A DNA stretch of 64,000 bases from NCBI RefSeq assembly GCF_051020955.1, contig NW_027476390.1:62001-126000 (forward strand), given 5' to 3'. Numbering within the stretch: position 1 is the first letter of the stretch; each line of letters starts with the position of its first letter. The DNA is from Megalopta genalis (Eukaryota; Arthropoda; Insecta; Hymenoptera; Halictidae). Below are positions 1-12,600 of the stretch, piece by piece. The notes beneath the pieces were generated by a model. That model searched no databases, was not told the origin of the DNA, and saw nothing but the letters and a program-made list of their open reading frames with translations. The position numbers and the translations under genes were made by a program.

Positions 1-690
1 ACAAGTATTTGAAGCTAAACTATTCGTTTCGCATGGATTCGAAGTTAACTCGTTTGTTTCGCATACAGTTGAACATAATCACGTATTTCACAAGTATTTG
101 CAGCTAAACCATTTGTTTCGCATCGATACGAAGATAACCCTTCTACTTCGCATTGATTTGAAGCTAAATCATGTGTTTCGCATGGATTTGAATCTAACTC
201 GTTTGTTTCGGATGCTGTTGAAGCTAAATCATGTATATCACAAGTATTTGAAGCTATATCAATTTTTTCGCATGGATTCGAAGATAACCCTTCTAATTCG
301 CATTGATTTGAGGCTAAATCATGTGTTTCGCTTGGATTTGAAGCTAACTCGTTTTTTTCGCTAGTAGTTGAAGCTAAATCATGCATATCACAAGTATTTG
401 AAGCTAAACCATTTGGTTCGCATTTATTCGAAGCTAAGCCTTCTACTTCGCATTGATTTGAGGCTAAATCATGTGTTTCGCTTGGTTTTGAAGCTAACTC
501 GTTTTTTTCGCATGCAGTTGTAGCTAAATCATGTATATCACAAGTATTTGAAGCTATATCATACGTTTCGCATGGATTCCAAGATAACCCTTCTAATTCG
601 CATTGATTAGAAGCTAAAACATGTGTTTCGCATGGATTTGAAGCTAACTCGTTTGTTTCGAATGCTGTTGAAGCTAAATCATGTATATCA

Positions 691-840
691 CAAGTATTTG
701 AAGCTAAACCATTTGTTACGCATGGATTCGAAGATCACCCTTCTAATTCGCATTGATTTGAAGCTAAATCATGTGTTTCGCATGGATTTGAAGCTAACTC
801 GTTTATTTCGCATGCTGTTGAAGCTAAATCATGTATATCA
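691..840. repeat. Representative 150-bp higher-order unit (A-B-C-D-E)
   Basis: This unit shows the five monomer types in order. A (691-720) starts CAAGTATTTG and has core AAGCTAAACC. B (721-750) starts CATGGATTCG with core AAGATCACCC, elsewhere AAGATAAGCC. C (751-780) starts CATTGATTTG and continues AAGCTAAATCATGTGTTTCG. D (781-810) starts CATGGATTTG with core AAGCTAACTCG. E (811-840) starts CATGCTGTTG, elsewhere CATGCAGTTG, and ends ATGTATATCA. The A start recurs every 150 bp over long runs (541, 691, 841, 991), with occasional loss or gain of whole monomers, as in the 120-bp step from 991 to 1,111. E is the only type that usually ends TCA instead of TCG. Confidence 0.95.
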
Positions 841-1260
841 CAAGTATTTGAAGCTAAACCATTTGCTTCGCATGGATTCGAAGATAAGCCTTCTACTTCG
901 CATTGATTTTAATCTAAATCATGTGTTTCGCATGGATTTGAAGCTAACTCGTTTGTTTCGCATGCAGTTGAATCTAAATCATGTATATCACAAGTATTTG
1001 AAGCTAAACCATTTGTGTCGCATTGATTTGAAGCTAAATCATGTGTTTCGCATGGATTTGAAGCTAACTCGTTTGTTTCGCATGCTGTTGAAGCTAAATC
1101 ATGTATATCACAAGTATTTGAAGCTAAACCATTTGCATCGCATGGGATCGAAGATAAGCCTCCTACTTCGCATTGATTTGAAGCCAAATCGTGTGTTTCG
1201 CATGGATTTGCAGCTAACTCGTTTGTTTCGCATGCTGTTGAAGCTAAATCATGTATATCA
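841..1260. repeat. Partial copy of the 570-bp duplicated segment
   Basis: This 420-bp stretch closely matches 3,411-3,810. It shares the diagnostic CATGGGATCGAAGATAAGCC at 1,141, the CGTGTGTTTCG variant in the next monomer, and the same loss of monomers that brings A starts to within 120 bp. It shows that the segment duplicated at 2,641-3,780 has an older, separate copy about 2.5 kb away. Confidence 0.8.
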
Positions 1261-1517
1261 CAAGTATTTGAAGCTATATCATACGTTTCGCATGGATTCC
1301 AAGATAACCCTTCTAATTCGCATTGATTTGAAGCTAAAGCATGTGTTTCGCATGGATTTGAAGCTAACTCGTTTATTTCGCATGCTGTTGAAGCTAAATC
1401 ATGTATATCACAAGTATAAGAAGCCAATCCATTTGTTTCGCATGGATTCGAAGATATGCCTACTTCTTCGCATTGATTTGAAGCTAAATCATGTGATTCG
1501 CATGGATTTGAAGCCAA
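909..1517 (-). other. Longest - open frame, 202 codons, not called as a gene
   Basis: This frame gives a ten-residue repeat with one cysteine per monomer, of the form CETHDLASNP / CETNGLASNT / CDIHDLASTA. The pattern looks protein-like because acidic and polar residues alternate with a regular cysteine, but it follows directly from the monomer. The common C-monomer variant GATTTTAATC places a stop in this frame, and it is present many times in domain I. No signal peptide or unique end is visible. Confidence 0.2.
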
Positions 1518-2640
1518 GCTTTCTACATCGCATTGACTTGAAGATAAATCATGTGTTTCGCTTGGATTTGAATATAACTCATTTGTTTCGCATGCTGTTG
1601 AAGCTAAATCATGTATATCACAAGTATTTGAAGCTAAACCATTTGCTTCGCATGGATTCGAAGATCAGCCTTCTACTTCGCATTGATTTGATGCTAAATC
1701 ATGTGTTTCGCATGGATTTGAAGCTAACTCGTTTGTTTCGCATGCTGTTGAAGCTAAATCATGTATATCACAAGTATTTGAAGCTATATCATACGTTTCG
1801 CATGCATTCCAAGATAACCCTTCTAATTCGCATTGATTTGAAGATAAATCATGTGTTTCGCTTGGATTTGAATATAACTCATTTGTTTCGCATGCTGTTG
1901 AAGCTAAATCATGTATATCACAAGTATTTGATGCTAAACCATTTGCTTCGCATGGATTCGAAGATAACCCTTCCAATTCGCATTGATTTGAAGCTAAATC
2001 ATGTGTTTCGCTTGGATTTGAAGCTAACTCGTTTTTTTCGCATGCAGTTGAAGCTGAATCATGTATATCACAAGTATTTGAAGCTAAACTATTCGTTTCG
2101 CATGGTTTTGAAGATAAGTCTTCCACTTCGCATTGATTTGATGCTAAATCATGTGTTTCGCAAGGATTTGAAGCTAACTCGTTTGTTTCGCATGATGTTG
2201 AAGCTAACTCAAGTGTATCAAAAGTATTTGAAGCTAAACCATTTGCTTCGCATGGATTCGAAGATAAGCCTTCTACTTCGCATTGATTTTAATCTAAATC
2301 ATGTCTTTCGCATGGATTTAAAGCTAACTCGTTTGTTTCGAATGCAGTTGAAGCTGAATCATGTATAACACAAGTATTTGAAGCTAAACCATTTGTTACG
2401 CATGGATTCGAAGATCACCCTTCTAATTCGCATTGATTTGAAGCTAAATCATGTGTTTCGCATGGATTTGAAGCTAAATCGTTTATTTCGCATGCTGTTG
2501 AAGCTAAATCATGTATATCACAAGTATAAGAAGCTAATCCATTTGTTTCGCATGGATTCGAAGATATGCCTACTTCTTCGCATTGTTTTGAAGCTAAATC
2601 ATGTGTTTCGCATGGATTTGAAGCTAACTCGTTTGTTTCG

Positions 2641-3210
2641 CATGCTGTTGAAGCTAAATCATATATATCACAAGTATTTGAAGCTAAACCATTTGTTTCG
2701 CATTTATTCGAAGCTAAGCCTTCTACTTCGCATTGATTTGAGGCTAAATCATGTGTTTCGCTCGGTTTTGAAGCTAACTCGTTTGTTTCGCATGCTGTTG
2801 AAGCTAAATCATGTATATCACAATTATTTGAAGCTAAACCATTTGCTTCGCATGGATTCGAAGATAAGCCTTCTACTTCGCATGGATTTTAATCTAGATC
2901 ATGTGTTTCGCATGGATTTGAAGCTAACTCGTTTGTTTCGCATGCAGTTTAAGCTAAATCATGTATATCACAAGTATTTGAAGCTAAACCATTTGTATCG
3001 CATTGATTTGAAGCTAAATCATGTGTTTCGCATGGATTTGAAGCTAACTCGTTTGTTTCGCATGCTGTTGAAGCTAAATCATGTATATCACAAGTATTTG
3101 AAGCTAAACCATTTGCATCGCATGGGATCGAAGATAAGCCTCCTACTTCGCATTGATTTGAAGCCAAATCGTGTGTTTCGCATGGATTTGCAGCTAACTC
3201 GTTTGTTTCG
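2641..3210. repeat. 570-bp tandem duplication, copy 1
   Basis: Positions 2,641-3,210 and 3,211-3,780 match almost base for base at an offset of 570 bp, which is 19 monomers. Shared marks are ATATATATCACAAGTATTTG at the start, CGCATTTATTCGAAGC, CGCTCGGTTTTGAAGC and CATGGGATCGAAGATAAGCC. The exact multiple of 30 fits unequal crossing-over in monomer register. Confidence 0.9.
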
Positions 3211-3780
3211 CATGCTGTTGAAGCTAAATCATATATATCACAAGTATTTGAAGCTAAACCATTTGTTTCGCATTTATTCGAAGCTAAGCCTTCTACTTCG
3301 CATTGATTTGAGGCTAAATCATGTGTTTCGCTCGGTTTTGAAGCTAACTCGTTTGTTTCGCATGCTGTTGAAGCTAAATCATGTATATCACAATTATTTG
3401 AAGCTAAACCATTTGCTTCGCATGGATTCGAAGATAAGCCTTCTACTTCGCATTGATTTTAATCTAGATCATGTGTTTCGCATGGATTTGAAGCTAACTC
3501 GTTTGTTTCGCATGCAGTTGAAGCTAAATCATGTATATCACAAGTATTTGAAGCTAAACCATTTGTATCGCATTGATTTGAAGCTAAATCATGTGTTCCG
3601 CATGGATTTGAAGCTAACTCGTTTGTTTCGCATGCTGTTGAAGCTAAATCATGTATATCACAAGTATTTGAAGCTAAACCATTTGCATCGCATGGGATCG
3701 AAGATAAGCCTCCTACTTCGCATTGATTTGAAGCCAAATCGTGTGTTTCGCATGGATTTGCAGCTAACTCGTTTGTTTCG
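3211..3780. repeat. 570-bp tandem duplication, copy 2
   Basis: This is the second copy of the 19-monomer segment. It differs from copy 1 at only a few positions, such as CATTGATTTTAATC at 3,451 against CATGGATTTTAATC at 2,881, and AGTTGAAGC at 3,517 against AGTTTAAGC at 2,947. The array returns to ordinary pentamer units after 3,780. Confidence 0.9.
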
Positions 3781-6379
3781 CATGCTGTTGAAGCTAAATC
3801 ATGTATATCACAAGTATTTGAAGCTATATCATACGTTTCGCATGGATTCCAAGATAACCCTTCTAATTCGCATTGATTTGAAGCTAAATCATGTGTTTCG
3901 CATGGATTTGAAGCTAACTCGTTTGTTTCGCATGCTGTTGAAGCTAAATCATGTATATCACAAGTATTTGAAGCTAAACCATTTGCTTCGCATGGATTCG
4001 AAGATCAGCCTTCTACTTCGCATTGATTTGATGCTACATCATGTGTTTCGCATGGATTTGAAGCTAACTCGTTTGTTTCGCATGCTGTTGAAGCTAAATC
4101 ATGTATACCACAAGTATTTGAAGCTATATCATACGTTTCGCATGGATTCCAAGATAACCCTTCTAATTCGCGTTGATTTGAAGCTAAAGCATGTGTTTCG
4201 CATGGATTTGAAGCTAACTCGTTTATTTCGCATGCTGTTGAAGCTAAATCATGTATATCACAAGTATTTGAAGCTATATCATTTGTTTCGCATGGATTCG
4301 AAGATAACCCTTCTAATTCGCATTGATTTGAAGCTAAATCATGTGTTTCGCTTGGATTTGAAGCTAACTCGTTTTTTTCGCTAGTAGTTGAAGCTAAATC
4401 ATGCATATCACAAGTATTTGAAGCTAAACCATTTGATTCCCATGGTTTTGAAGCCAAGCTTTCTACATCGCATTGACTTGAAGATAAATCATGTGTTTCG
4501 CTTGGATTTGAATATAACTCATTTGTTTCGCATGCTGTTGAAGCTAAATCATGTATATCACAAGTATTTGAATCTAAACCACTTGCTTCGCATGGATTCG
4601 ATGATCAGCCTCCTACTTCGCATTGATTTGATGCTAAATCATGTGTTTCGCATGGATTTGAAGCTAACTCGTTTGTTTCGCATGCAGTTGAAGCTGAATC
4701 ATGTATATCACAAGTATTTGAAGCTAAACCATTTGTTTCGCATTGATTCGAAGATAAGCCTTCTACTTCGCATTGATTTTAATCTAAATCATGTGTTTTG
4801 CATGGATGTAAAGCTAACTCGTTTGTTTCGCATGCTGTTGAAGCTAAATCATGTATATCACAAGTATTTGAAGCTATATCATACGTTTCGCATGCATTCC
4901 AAGATAACCCTTCTAATTCGCATTGATTTGAAGATAAATCATGTGTTTCGCTTGGATTTGAAGCTAGCTCGTTTTTTTCGCATGCAGTTGTAGCTGAATC
5001 ATGTATATCACAAGTATTTGAAGCTAAACCATTTGTTTCGCATGGATTCGAAGATAAGCCTTCTACTTCGCATTGATTTTAATCGAAATCATGTGTTTCG
5101 CATGGATTTAAAGCTAACTCGTTTGTTTCGCATGCAGTTGAAGCTGAATCATGTATATCACAAGTATTTGAAGCTAAACCATTTGTTTCGCATTGATTCG
5201 AAGATAAGCCTTCTACTTCGCATTGATTTTAATCTAAATCATGTGTTTTGCATGGATGTAAAGCTAACTCGTTTGTTTCGCATGATGTTGAAGCTAACTC
5301 AAGTGTATCAAAAGTAATTGAAGCTAAACCATTTGCTTCGCATGGATTCGAAGATAAGCCTTCTACTTCGCATTGATTTTAATCTAAATCATGTCTTTCG
5401 CATGGATTTAAAGCTAACTCGTTTGTTTCGCATGCAGTTGAAGCTAAATCATGTATATGACAAGTATTTGAAGCTAAACCATTTGCTTCGCATGGATTCG
5501 AAGATCAGCCTTCTACTTCGCATTGATTTGATTTTAAATCATGTGTTTCGCATGGATTTGAAGCTAACTCGTTTGTTTCGCATGCTGTTGAAGCTAAATC
5601 ATGTATATCACAAGTATTTGAAGCTATATCATACGTTTCGCATGCATTCCAAGATAACCCTTCTAATTCGCATTGATTTGAAGCTAAATCATGTGTTTCG
5701 CTTGGATTTGAAGCGAACTCGGTTTTTTTCGCATGCAGTTGTAGCTGAATCATGTATATCACAAGTATTTGAAGCTAAACCATTTGTTTCGCATGGATTC
5801 GAAGATAAGCCTTCTACTTCGCATTGATTTTAATCTAAATCATGTGTTTCGCATGGATTTAAAGCTAACTCGTTTGTTTCGCATGCAGTTGAAGCTGAAT
5901 CATGTATATCACAAGTATTTGAAGCTAAACTATTCGTTTCGCATGGATTCGAAGATAAGTCTTCCACTTCGCATTGATTTGATGCTAAATCATGTGTTTC
6001 GCAAGGATTTGAAGCTAACTCGTTTGTTTCGCATGATGTTGAAGCTAACTCAAGTGTATCAAAAGTAATTGAAGCTAAACCATTTGCTTCGCATGGATTC
6101 GAAGATAAGCCTTCTACTTCGCATTGATTTTAATCTAAATCATGTCTTTCGCATGGATTTAAAGCTAACTCGTTTGTTTCGCATGCAGTTGAAGCTGAAT
6201 CATGTATATCACAAGTATTTGAAGCTAAACCACTTGCTTCGCATGGATTCGATGATCAGCCTCCTACTTCGCATTGATTTGAAGCTAAATCATGTGTTCC
6301 GCATGGCTTTTAAGCTAACTCGTTTGTTTCGCATGCAGTAGAAGCTGAATCATGTATATCACAAGTATTTGAAGCTAAA

Positions 6380-6740
6380 CCATTTGTTTCGCATGGATTC
6401 GAATATAAGCCTTCTACTTCGCATTGATATAAAGCTAAATCATGTGTTTAGCATGGATTTGAAGCTAACTCGATTATTTCGCATCCAGTTGAAGCTAAAT
6501 TATGTATATCACAAGTAATGAAGCTAAAACATGTGTTTCGCATGGATTCGAAGCTATGCCTTCTACTTCGCATTGATTTGAAGTTAAATCATGTGCTTCC
6601 CCTGGATTTGAAGTTCTCTCGTTTGTCTCTCATGCAGTTGAAGCTAAATCCTGTACATCACAAGTATTTGAAACTAAACCATTTGTTTCGCATGAATATT
6701 AAGCTGAACCATGTGTTTTGCATGGATTTGAAGCTAAGCC
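6380..6740. repeat. Diverged monomer patch in domain I
   Basis: Monomers here depart from the surrounding types: GTGTTTAGCATGG, TTTCGCATCCAGTTG, a shortened CAAGTAATGAAGC at 6,512, CTTCCCCTGGATTTG, and CATGAATATTAAGCTGAACC at 6,691. The last one resembles monomers in the later families (about 26,560). The patch may be an older, less homogenised remnant. It is still made of roughly 30-bp units and no gene is visible. Confidence 0.7.
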
Positions 6741-7742
6741 TTCTAATTCGCATTGATTTGAAGCTAAATCATGTGTTTCGCTTGGATTTGAAGCTAACTC
6801 GTTTTCTTCGCTAGTAGTTGAAGCTAAATCATGCATATCACAAGTATTTGAAGCTAAACCATTTGATTCCCATGGTTTTGAAGCCAAGCTTTCTACATCG
6901 CATTGACTTGAAGATAAATCATTTGTTTCGCTTGGATTTGAAGATAACTCATTTGTTTCGCATGCTGTTGAAGCTAAATCATGTATATCACAAGTATTTG
7001 AAGCTAAACCACTTGCTTCGCATGGATTCGATGATCAGCCTCCTACTTCGCATTGATTTGATGCTAAATCATGTGTTTCGCAAGGATTTGAAGCTAACTC
7101 GTTTGTTTCGCATGCTGTTGAAGCTAACTGAAGTGTATCAAAAGTATTTGAAGCTAAACCATTTGCTTCGCATGGATTCGAAGATCAGCCTTCTACTTCG
7201 CATTGATTTGAAGCTAAATCATGTGTTCCGCATGGCTTTTAAGCTAACTCGTTTTTTTCGCATGCAGTTGTAGCTGAATCATGTATATCACAAGTATTTG
7301 AAGCTAAACCATTTGTTTCGCATGGATTCGAAGATAAGCCTTCTACTTCGCATTGATTTTAATCTAAATCATGTGTTTCGCATGGATTTAAAGCTAACTC
7401 GTTTGTTTCGCATGCAGTTGAAGCTGAATCATGTATATCACAAGTATTTGAAGCTAAACTATTCGTTTCGCATGGATTCGAAGATAAGTCTTCCACTTCG
7501 CATTGATTTGATGCTAAATCATGTGTTTCGCAAGGATTTGAAGCTAACTCGTTTGTTCGCATGATGTTGAAGCTAACTCAAGTGTATCAAAAGTAATTGA
7601 AGCTAAACCATTTGTTTCGCATGGATTCGAAGATAAGCCTTCTACTTCGCATAGATTTCAAGATAAATCATGTGTTTCGCTTGGATTTGAATATAACTCA
7701 TTTGTTTCGCATGCTGTTGAAGCTAAATCATGTATATCACAA

Positions 7743-8460
7743 GTATTTGAAGCTAAACCATTTGCTTCGCATGGATTCGAAGATAAGCCTTCTACTTCGC
7801 ATTGATTTTAATCTAAATCATGTGTTTCGCATGGATTTGAAGCTAACTCGTTTGTTTCGCATGCAGTTGAAGCTGAGTCATGTATATCACAAGTATTTGC
7901 AGCTAAACCATTTGTTACGCATGGATTCGAAGATCAGCCTTCTACTTCGCATTGATTTGATGCTAATCATGTGTTTCGCATGGATTTGAAGCTAACTCGT
8001 TTGTTTCGCATGCTGTTGAAGCTAAATCATGTATGTCACAAGTATTTGAAGCTAAACCATTTGTTTCGCATTGATTTGAAGCTAAATCATGTGTTTCGCA
8101 TGGATTTGAAGCTAACTCGTTTGTTTCGCATGCTGTTGAAGCTAAATCATATATATCACAAGTATTTGAAGCTAAACTACTTGTTTCGCACTTATTCGAA
8201 GCTAAGCCTTCTACATCGCATAGACTTGAAGATAAATCATGTGTTTCGCTTGGATTTGAATATAACTCATTTGTTTCGCATGCTGTTGAAGCTAAATCAT
8301 GTATATCACAAGTATTTGAAGCTAAACCATTTGCTTCGCATGGATTCGAAGATAACCTTCCAATTCGCATTGATTTGAAGCTAAATCATGTGTTTCGCTT
8401 GGATTTGAAGCTAACTCGTTTTTTTCGCATGCAGTTGTAGCTGAATCATGTATATCACAA
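7743..8460. repeat. 720-bp tandem duplication, copy 1
   Basis: This segment matches 8,461-9,180 at an offset of 718-720 bp (24 monomers). Shared marks are TATTTGCAGCTAAACC, GTTACGCATGG, TCGCACTTATTCGAAGC and CATAGACTTGAAGATAAATC. Copy 1 lacks one base at about 7,965 (GATGCTAATCATG) and one at about 8,354 (GATAACCTTCC), which explains the drift in offset. Confidence 0.88.
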
Positions 8461-9180
8461 GTATTTGAAGCTAAACCATTTGTTTCGCATGGATTCGAAG
8501 ATAAGCCTTCTACTTCGCATTGATTTTAATCTAAATCATGTGTTTCGCATGGATTTGAAGCTAACTCGTTTGTTTCGCATGCAGTTGAAGCTGAATCATG
8601 TATATCACAAGTATTTGCAGCTAAACCATTTGTTACGCATGGATTCGAAGATCAGCCTTCTACTTCGCATTGATTTGATGCTAAATCATGTGTTGCGCAT
8701 GGATTTGAAGCTAACTCGTTTGTTTCGCATGCTGTTGAAGCTAAATCATGTATATCACAAGTATTTGAAGCTAAACCATTTGTTTCGCATTGATTTGAAG
8801 CTAAATCATGTGTTTCGCATGGATTTGAAGCTAACTCGTTTGTTTCGCATGCTGTTGAAGCTAAATCATATATATCACAAGTATTTGAAGCTAAACTATT
8901 TGTTTCGCACTTATTCGAAGCTAAGCCTTCTACATCGCATAGACTTGAAGATAAATCATGTGTTTCGCTTGGATTTGAATATAACTCATTTGTTTCGCAT
9001 GCTGTTGAAGCTAAATCATGTATATCACAAGTATTTGAAGCTAAACCATTTGCTTCGCATGGATTCGAAGATAACCCTTCCAATTCGCATTGATTTGAAG
9101 CTAAATCATGTGTTTCGCTTGGATTTGAAGCTAACTCGTTTTTTTCGCATGCAGTTGTAGCTGAATCATGTATATCACAA
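8461..9180. repeat. 720-bp tandem duplication, copy 2
   Basis: This is the intact copy of the 24-monomer segment. It has GATGCTAAATCATG and GATAACCCTTCC where copy 1 has single-base losses. A third copy with further indels lies at about 13,366-14,155. Confidence 0.88.
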
Positions 9181-9630
9181 GTATTTGAAGCTAAACCATT
9201 TGTTTCGCATGGATTCGAAGATAAGCCTTCTACTTCGCATTGATTTTAATCTAAATCATGTCTTTCGCATGGATTTAAAGCTAACTCGTTTGTTTCGCAT
9301 GCAGTTGAAGCTGAATCATGTATAACACAAGTATTTGAAGCTGAACTATTCGTTTCGCATGGATTCGAAGATAAGCCTTCCACTTCGCATTGATTTGATG
9401 CTAAATCATGTGTTCCGCATGGATTTTAAGCTAACTTGTTTGTTTCGCATGCAGTTGAAGCTAAATCATGTATATCACAAGTATTTGAAGCTAAACCATT
9501 TGCTTCGCATGGATTCGAAGATCAGCCTTCCAATTCGCATTGATTTGAAGCTAAATCATGTGTTTCGCTTGGATTTGAAGCTAACTCGTTTTTTTCGCAT
9601 GCAGTTGTAGCTGAATCATGTATATCACAA

Positions 9631-12600
9631 GTATTTGAAGCTAAACCATTTGTTTCGCATGGATTCGAAGATAAGCCTTCTACTTCGCATTGATTTTAAT
9701 CTAAATCATGTGTTTCGCATGGATTTAAAGCTAACTCGTTTGTTTCGCATGCAGTTGAAGCTGAATCATGTATATCACAAGTATTTGAAGCTAAACTATT
9801 CGTTTCGCATGGATTCGAAGATAAGTCTTCCACTTCGCATTGATTTGATGCTAAATCATGTGTTTCGCAAGGATTTGAAGCTAACTCGTTTGTCTCGCAT
9901 GCTGTTGAAGCTAAATCATATATATCACAAGTATTTGAAGCAAAACCATTTGTTTCGCATTTATTCGAAGCTAAGCCTTCTACTTCGCATTGATTTGAGG
10001 CTAAATCATGTGTTCCGCTCGGTTTTGAAGCTAACTCGTTTGTTTCGCATGCTGTTGCAGCTAAATCATGTATATCACAAGTATTTGAAGCTGAACCATT
10101 TGTTTCTCACGTATTTGAAACTGAGCCTTCTACTTCGCATTGATTTGAAGCTGAATCATGTGTTTCGCTTGCATTTGAAGCTAACTCGTTTGTTTCGCAT
10201 AGATTTGAAGCTAAATCATGTGTTTCGCATGGATTTGAAGCTAGCTCGTTTGTTTCGCCTGCATTTGAAGCTACATTGCTTCTATTCGAAAGTATTTGAT
10301 GATAAATCATTCGTTTCGTATGGATTTGAAGCTAATCCTTCAACTTCGCATTCATTAGAAGCTAAATCATGCGTTTCGCATGGATTTGAAGCTATATCAC
10401 TTATATTCGCAAGTATTTGAAGGTCAATCATTCGTTTCGCATGGATTTGAAGCTAATCCGTCTAGTTCGGATTGTTTTGAAGCTAAATCATGTGTTTCGC
10501 ATGGATTTGTAGCTAACTCGTTTGTTTCGCACGCAGTTGACGCTAAATCGTGTATATCACAATTATTTGAAGCTATTCCATTTGATTCGCATGGATTTGA
10601 AACGAAGCCTTCTGCTTCGCATTGAGTTGAAGCTAAAACATGCATTTCGCATGGATTTGAAGCTAACTCGTTTTTTTCGCCTGCATTTGAAGCTAAATCA
10701 TGTATGTGACAAGTATTTGAAGCTAAACCATTTGTTTCGCATCGATTCCAAGATCAGACTTCTGCTTCGCATTGACTTGAAGCAAAATCATGTGTTTCGC
10801 ATGGATTTGAAGCTAACTCGTTCGTTTCGCTTGCCATTTGAAGCTAAATCATGCACATCACAAGTATTTGAAGTTGAACCACTTGTTTCGCATGGATTGA
10901 AGATAAGCCTTCTACTTTGCATTGATTTGATGCTAAATCATGTGTTTCGCTTGCATTTCAAGCTAACTCGTTTGTATCGCATGCAGTTGAAGCTAAATCA
11001 TGTATATCACAATTATATGAAGCTAAACCATTTGATTCGCATGGATTTCGGAATAAGCCTTCTACTTCGCATTGATTTTAATCTAAATCATCTGTTTCGC
11101 ATGGATTTAAAGCTATCTCGTTTGTTTCGCATGCAGTTGAAGATAAATCATGCATATCACAATTATTTGAAGCTAAACCCATGATTCGCATGGATTTGAA
11201 GATAAGCCTTCTACTTCGCATTGATTTGAAGCAAAATCATGTGTTTCGCATGGATTTGAATCTAATTCGTTAGTTATCATGCTGTTGAAGCTAAATCATG
11301 TATATCACAGTTATTTGAAGCTAAACCAGTTGATTCGCATGGATTTCAAAATAAGCCTTCTACTTCGCATTGATTTGAAGCTAAATCATGTGTTTCGCTT
11401 GGATTTCAAGCTAACTCGTTTGTTTCGCATGTAATTGAAGATAGATCATGTATCAAACAAGTATTTGAAGCTAAACCATTTGATTCGCATGGATTTGAAG
11501 ATAAGCCTTCTACTTCGCATTGATTTGAGCTAAATCATGTGTTTCGCTTGGATTAGAAACTAACTAGTTTGTATCGCATTGCTGTTGATGCTAAATCATG
11601 TATATCACAAGTATTTGAAGCTAAACCATTTGATGCGCCTGGATTTGATGCTATGCCATCTACTTCGCTTTTATTTGAAACTGAATCATGTGTTTCTGTT
11701 GAATTTGAAGCTAACACGTTCGTTTCACATGCAGTTGAAGCTAAATCATGTATATCACAAGTATTTGAAGCTGAACCATTTGTTTCGCACGAATATCAGG
11801 CTTAAAACATGTGTTGGAATGAATTTGAAACAAACATGTTTGTTTCACAAGCAGTTGATGCTAAATCATGTATATCACAATTATTTGAAGCTGAACCATT
11901 TGTTCGAATGAATATTATGCTAAACCATGTGTTTCGAATAAATTTGAAGCTAAATCATGAGTTTCTCATGGATTTGAAGCTAACTCGTTAGTTTTGCATG
12001 CTGTTGAAGCTAAATCATGTATATCACAAGTATTTGAAGCTGAACCATTTGTTTCGCACGAATATCAGGCTAAACAATGTGTTTGGAATGAATTTGAAGC
12101 TAAATCATGTGTTTCGCATAGATTTGAAGCTAACTCGTTTGTTACGCATGCAGTTGAAGCTGAATCATGTATATCCCAAGTATTTGAAGCTCAACCATTT
12201 GATTCGAATAGATTTGAAGATAAGCCTTCAACTTCGCATTGATTTTAATCTAAATCGTCCTGTTTCGCTTGGATTTCAAGCCTAACTCGTTTGTTTCGCA
12301 TGCAATTGAAGCTAAATAATGTATCAAACAAGTATTTGAAGCAAAACCATTTGTTTCGCATGGATTCGAACATCAGCCATCTACCTCGTATTGATTTAAA
12401 GCTAAATCATGTGTTTCGCATGGATTTGAAGCTAACTCGTTCGTTTCGCTTGCATTTGAAGTTAAATCATGCACATCACAATTATTTGAAGATGAACCAC
12501 TTGTTTCGCATGGATTTGAAGATAAGCCTTCTACTTCGCATTGATTTGAAGCTAAATCATGTGTTTCGCTTGGATTTAAAGCTATCTCGTTTGTTTCGCA

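Larger units (their letters stand above)
2378..4384 (+). other. Longest + open frame, 668 codons, not called as a gene
   Basis: The frame encodes a ten-residue periodic chain of the form RMDLKLTRLF / RMLLKLNHVY / HKYLKLNHLF. It is basic and leucine-rich, with no domain I recognise. Similar frames lie at 623-2,368, 44,124-45,776 and 55,720-56,838. The monomer is 30 bases and has no stop in this frame, so long open runs arise without selection. Where monomers change, the frame is cut by TAG (TTTGTAGCT) or by indels. I see no promoter, unique flank or other gene feature. Confidence 0.25.
1..9630. repeat. Domain I: canonical 150-bp array
   Basis: The A-B-C-D-E order holds through most of this region. 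Variants such as CATTGATTTTAATC for C, CATGATGTTGAAGC for E and CGCTTGGATTTG for D recur in several places, so units have been shuffled or homogenised. A few one-base indels interrupt the register (about 5,731, 7,555, 7,965 and 8,354), but units are otherwise in phase. No gene or unique sequence is seen. Confidence 0.9.

Noticed and set aside
721..750. CENP-B box-like site at TTCG..GGATTCG
   Set aside because: Compared with the known core (TTCG, four bases, A, two bases, CGGG), the A and the CGGG are both missing.
909..1517. Cysteine-repeat protein on the - strand
   Set aside because: The regular cysteine is the monomer junction GCATGG read backwards. The common GATTTTAATC variant puts stops in this frame, and no signal peptide or unique end is present.
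623..2368. 581-codon + frame as a real repetitive protein gene
   Set aside because: It follows from a stop-free 30-base monomer, ends by a single substitution in monomer E (TATAACAC), and equivalent frames elsewhere are cut by shared indels and stops.
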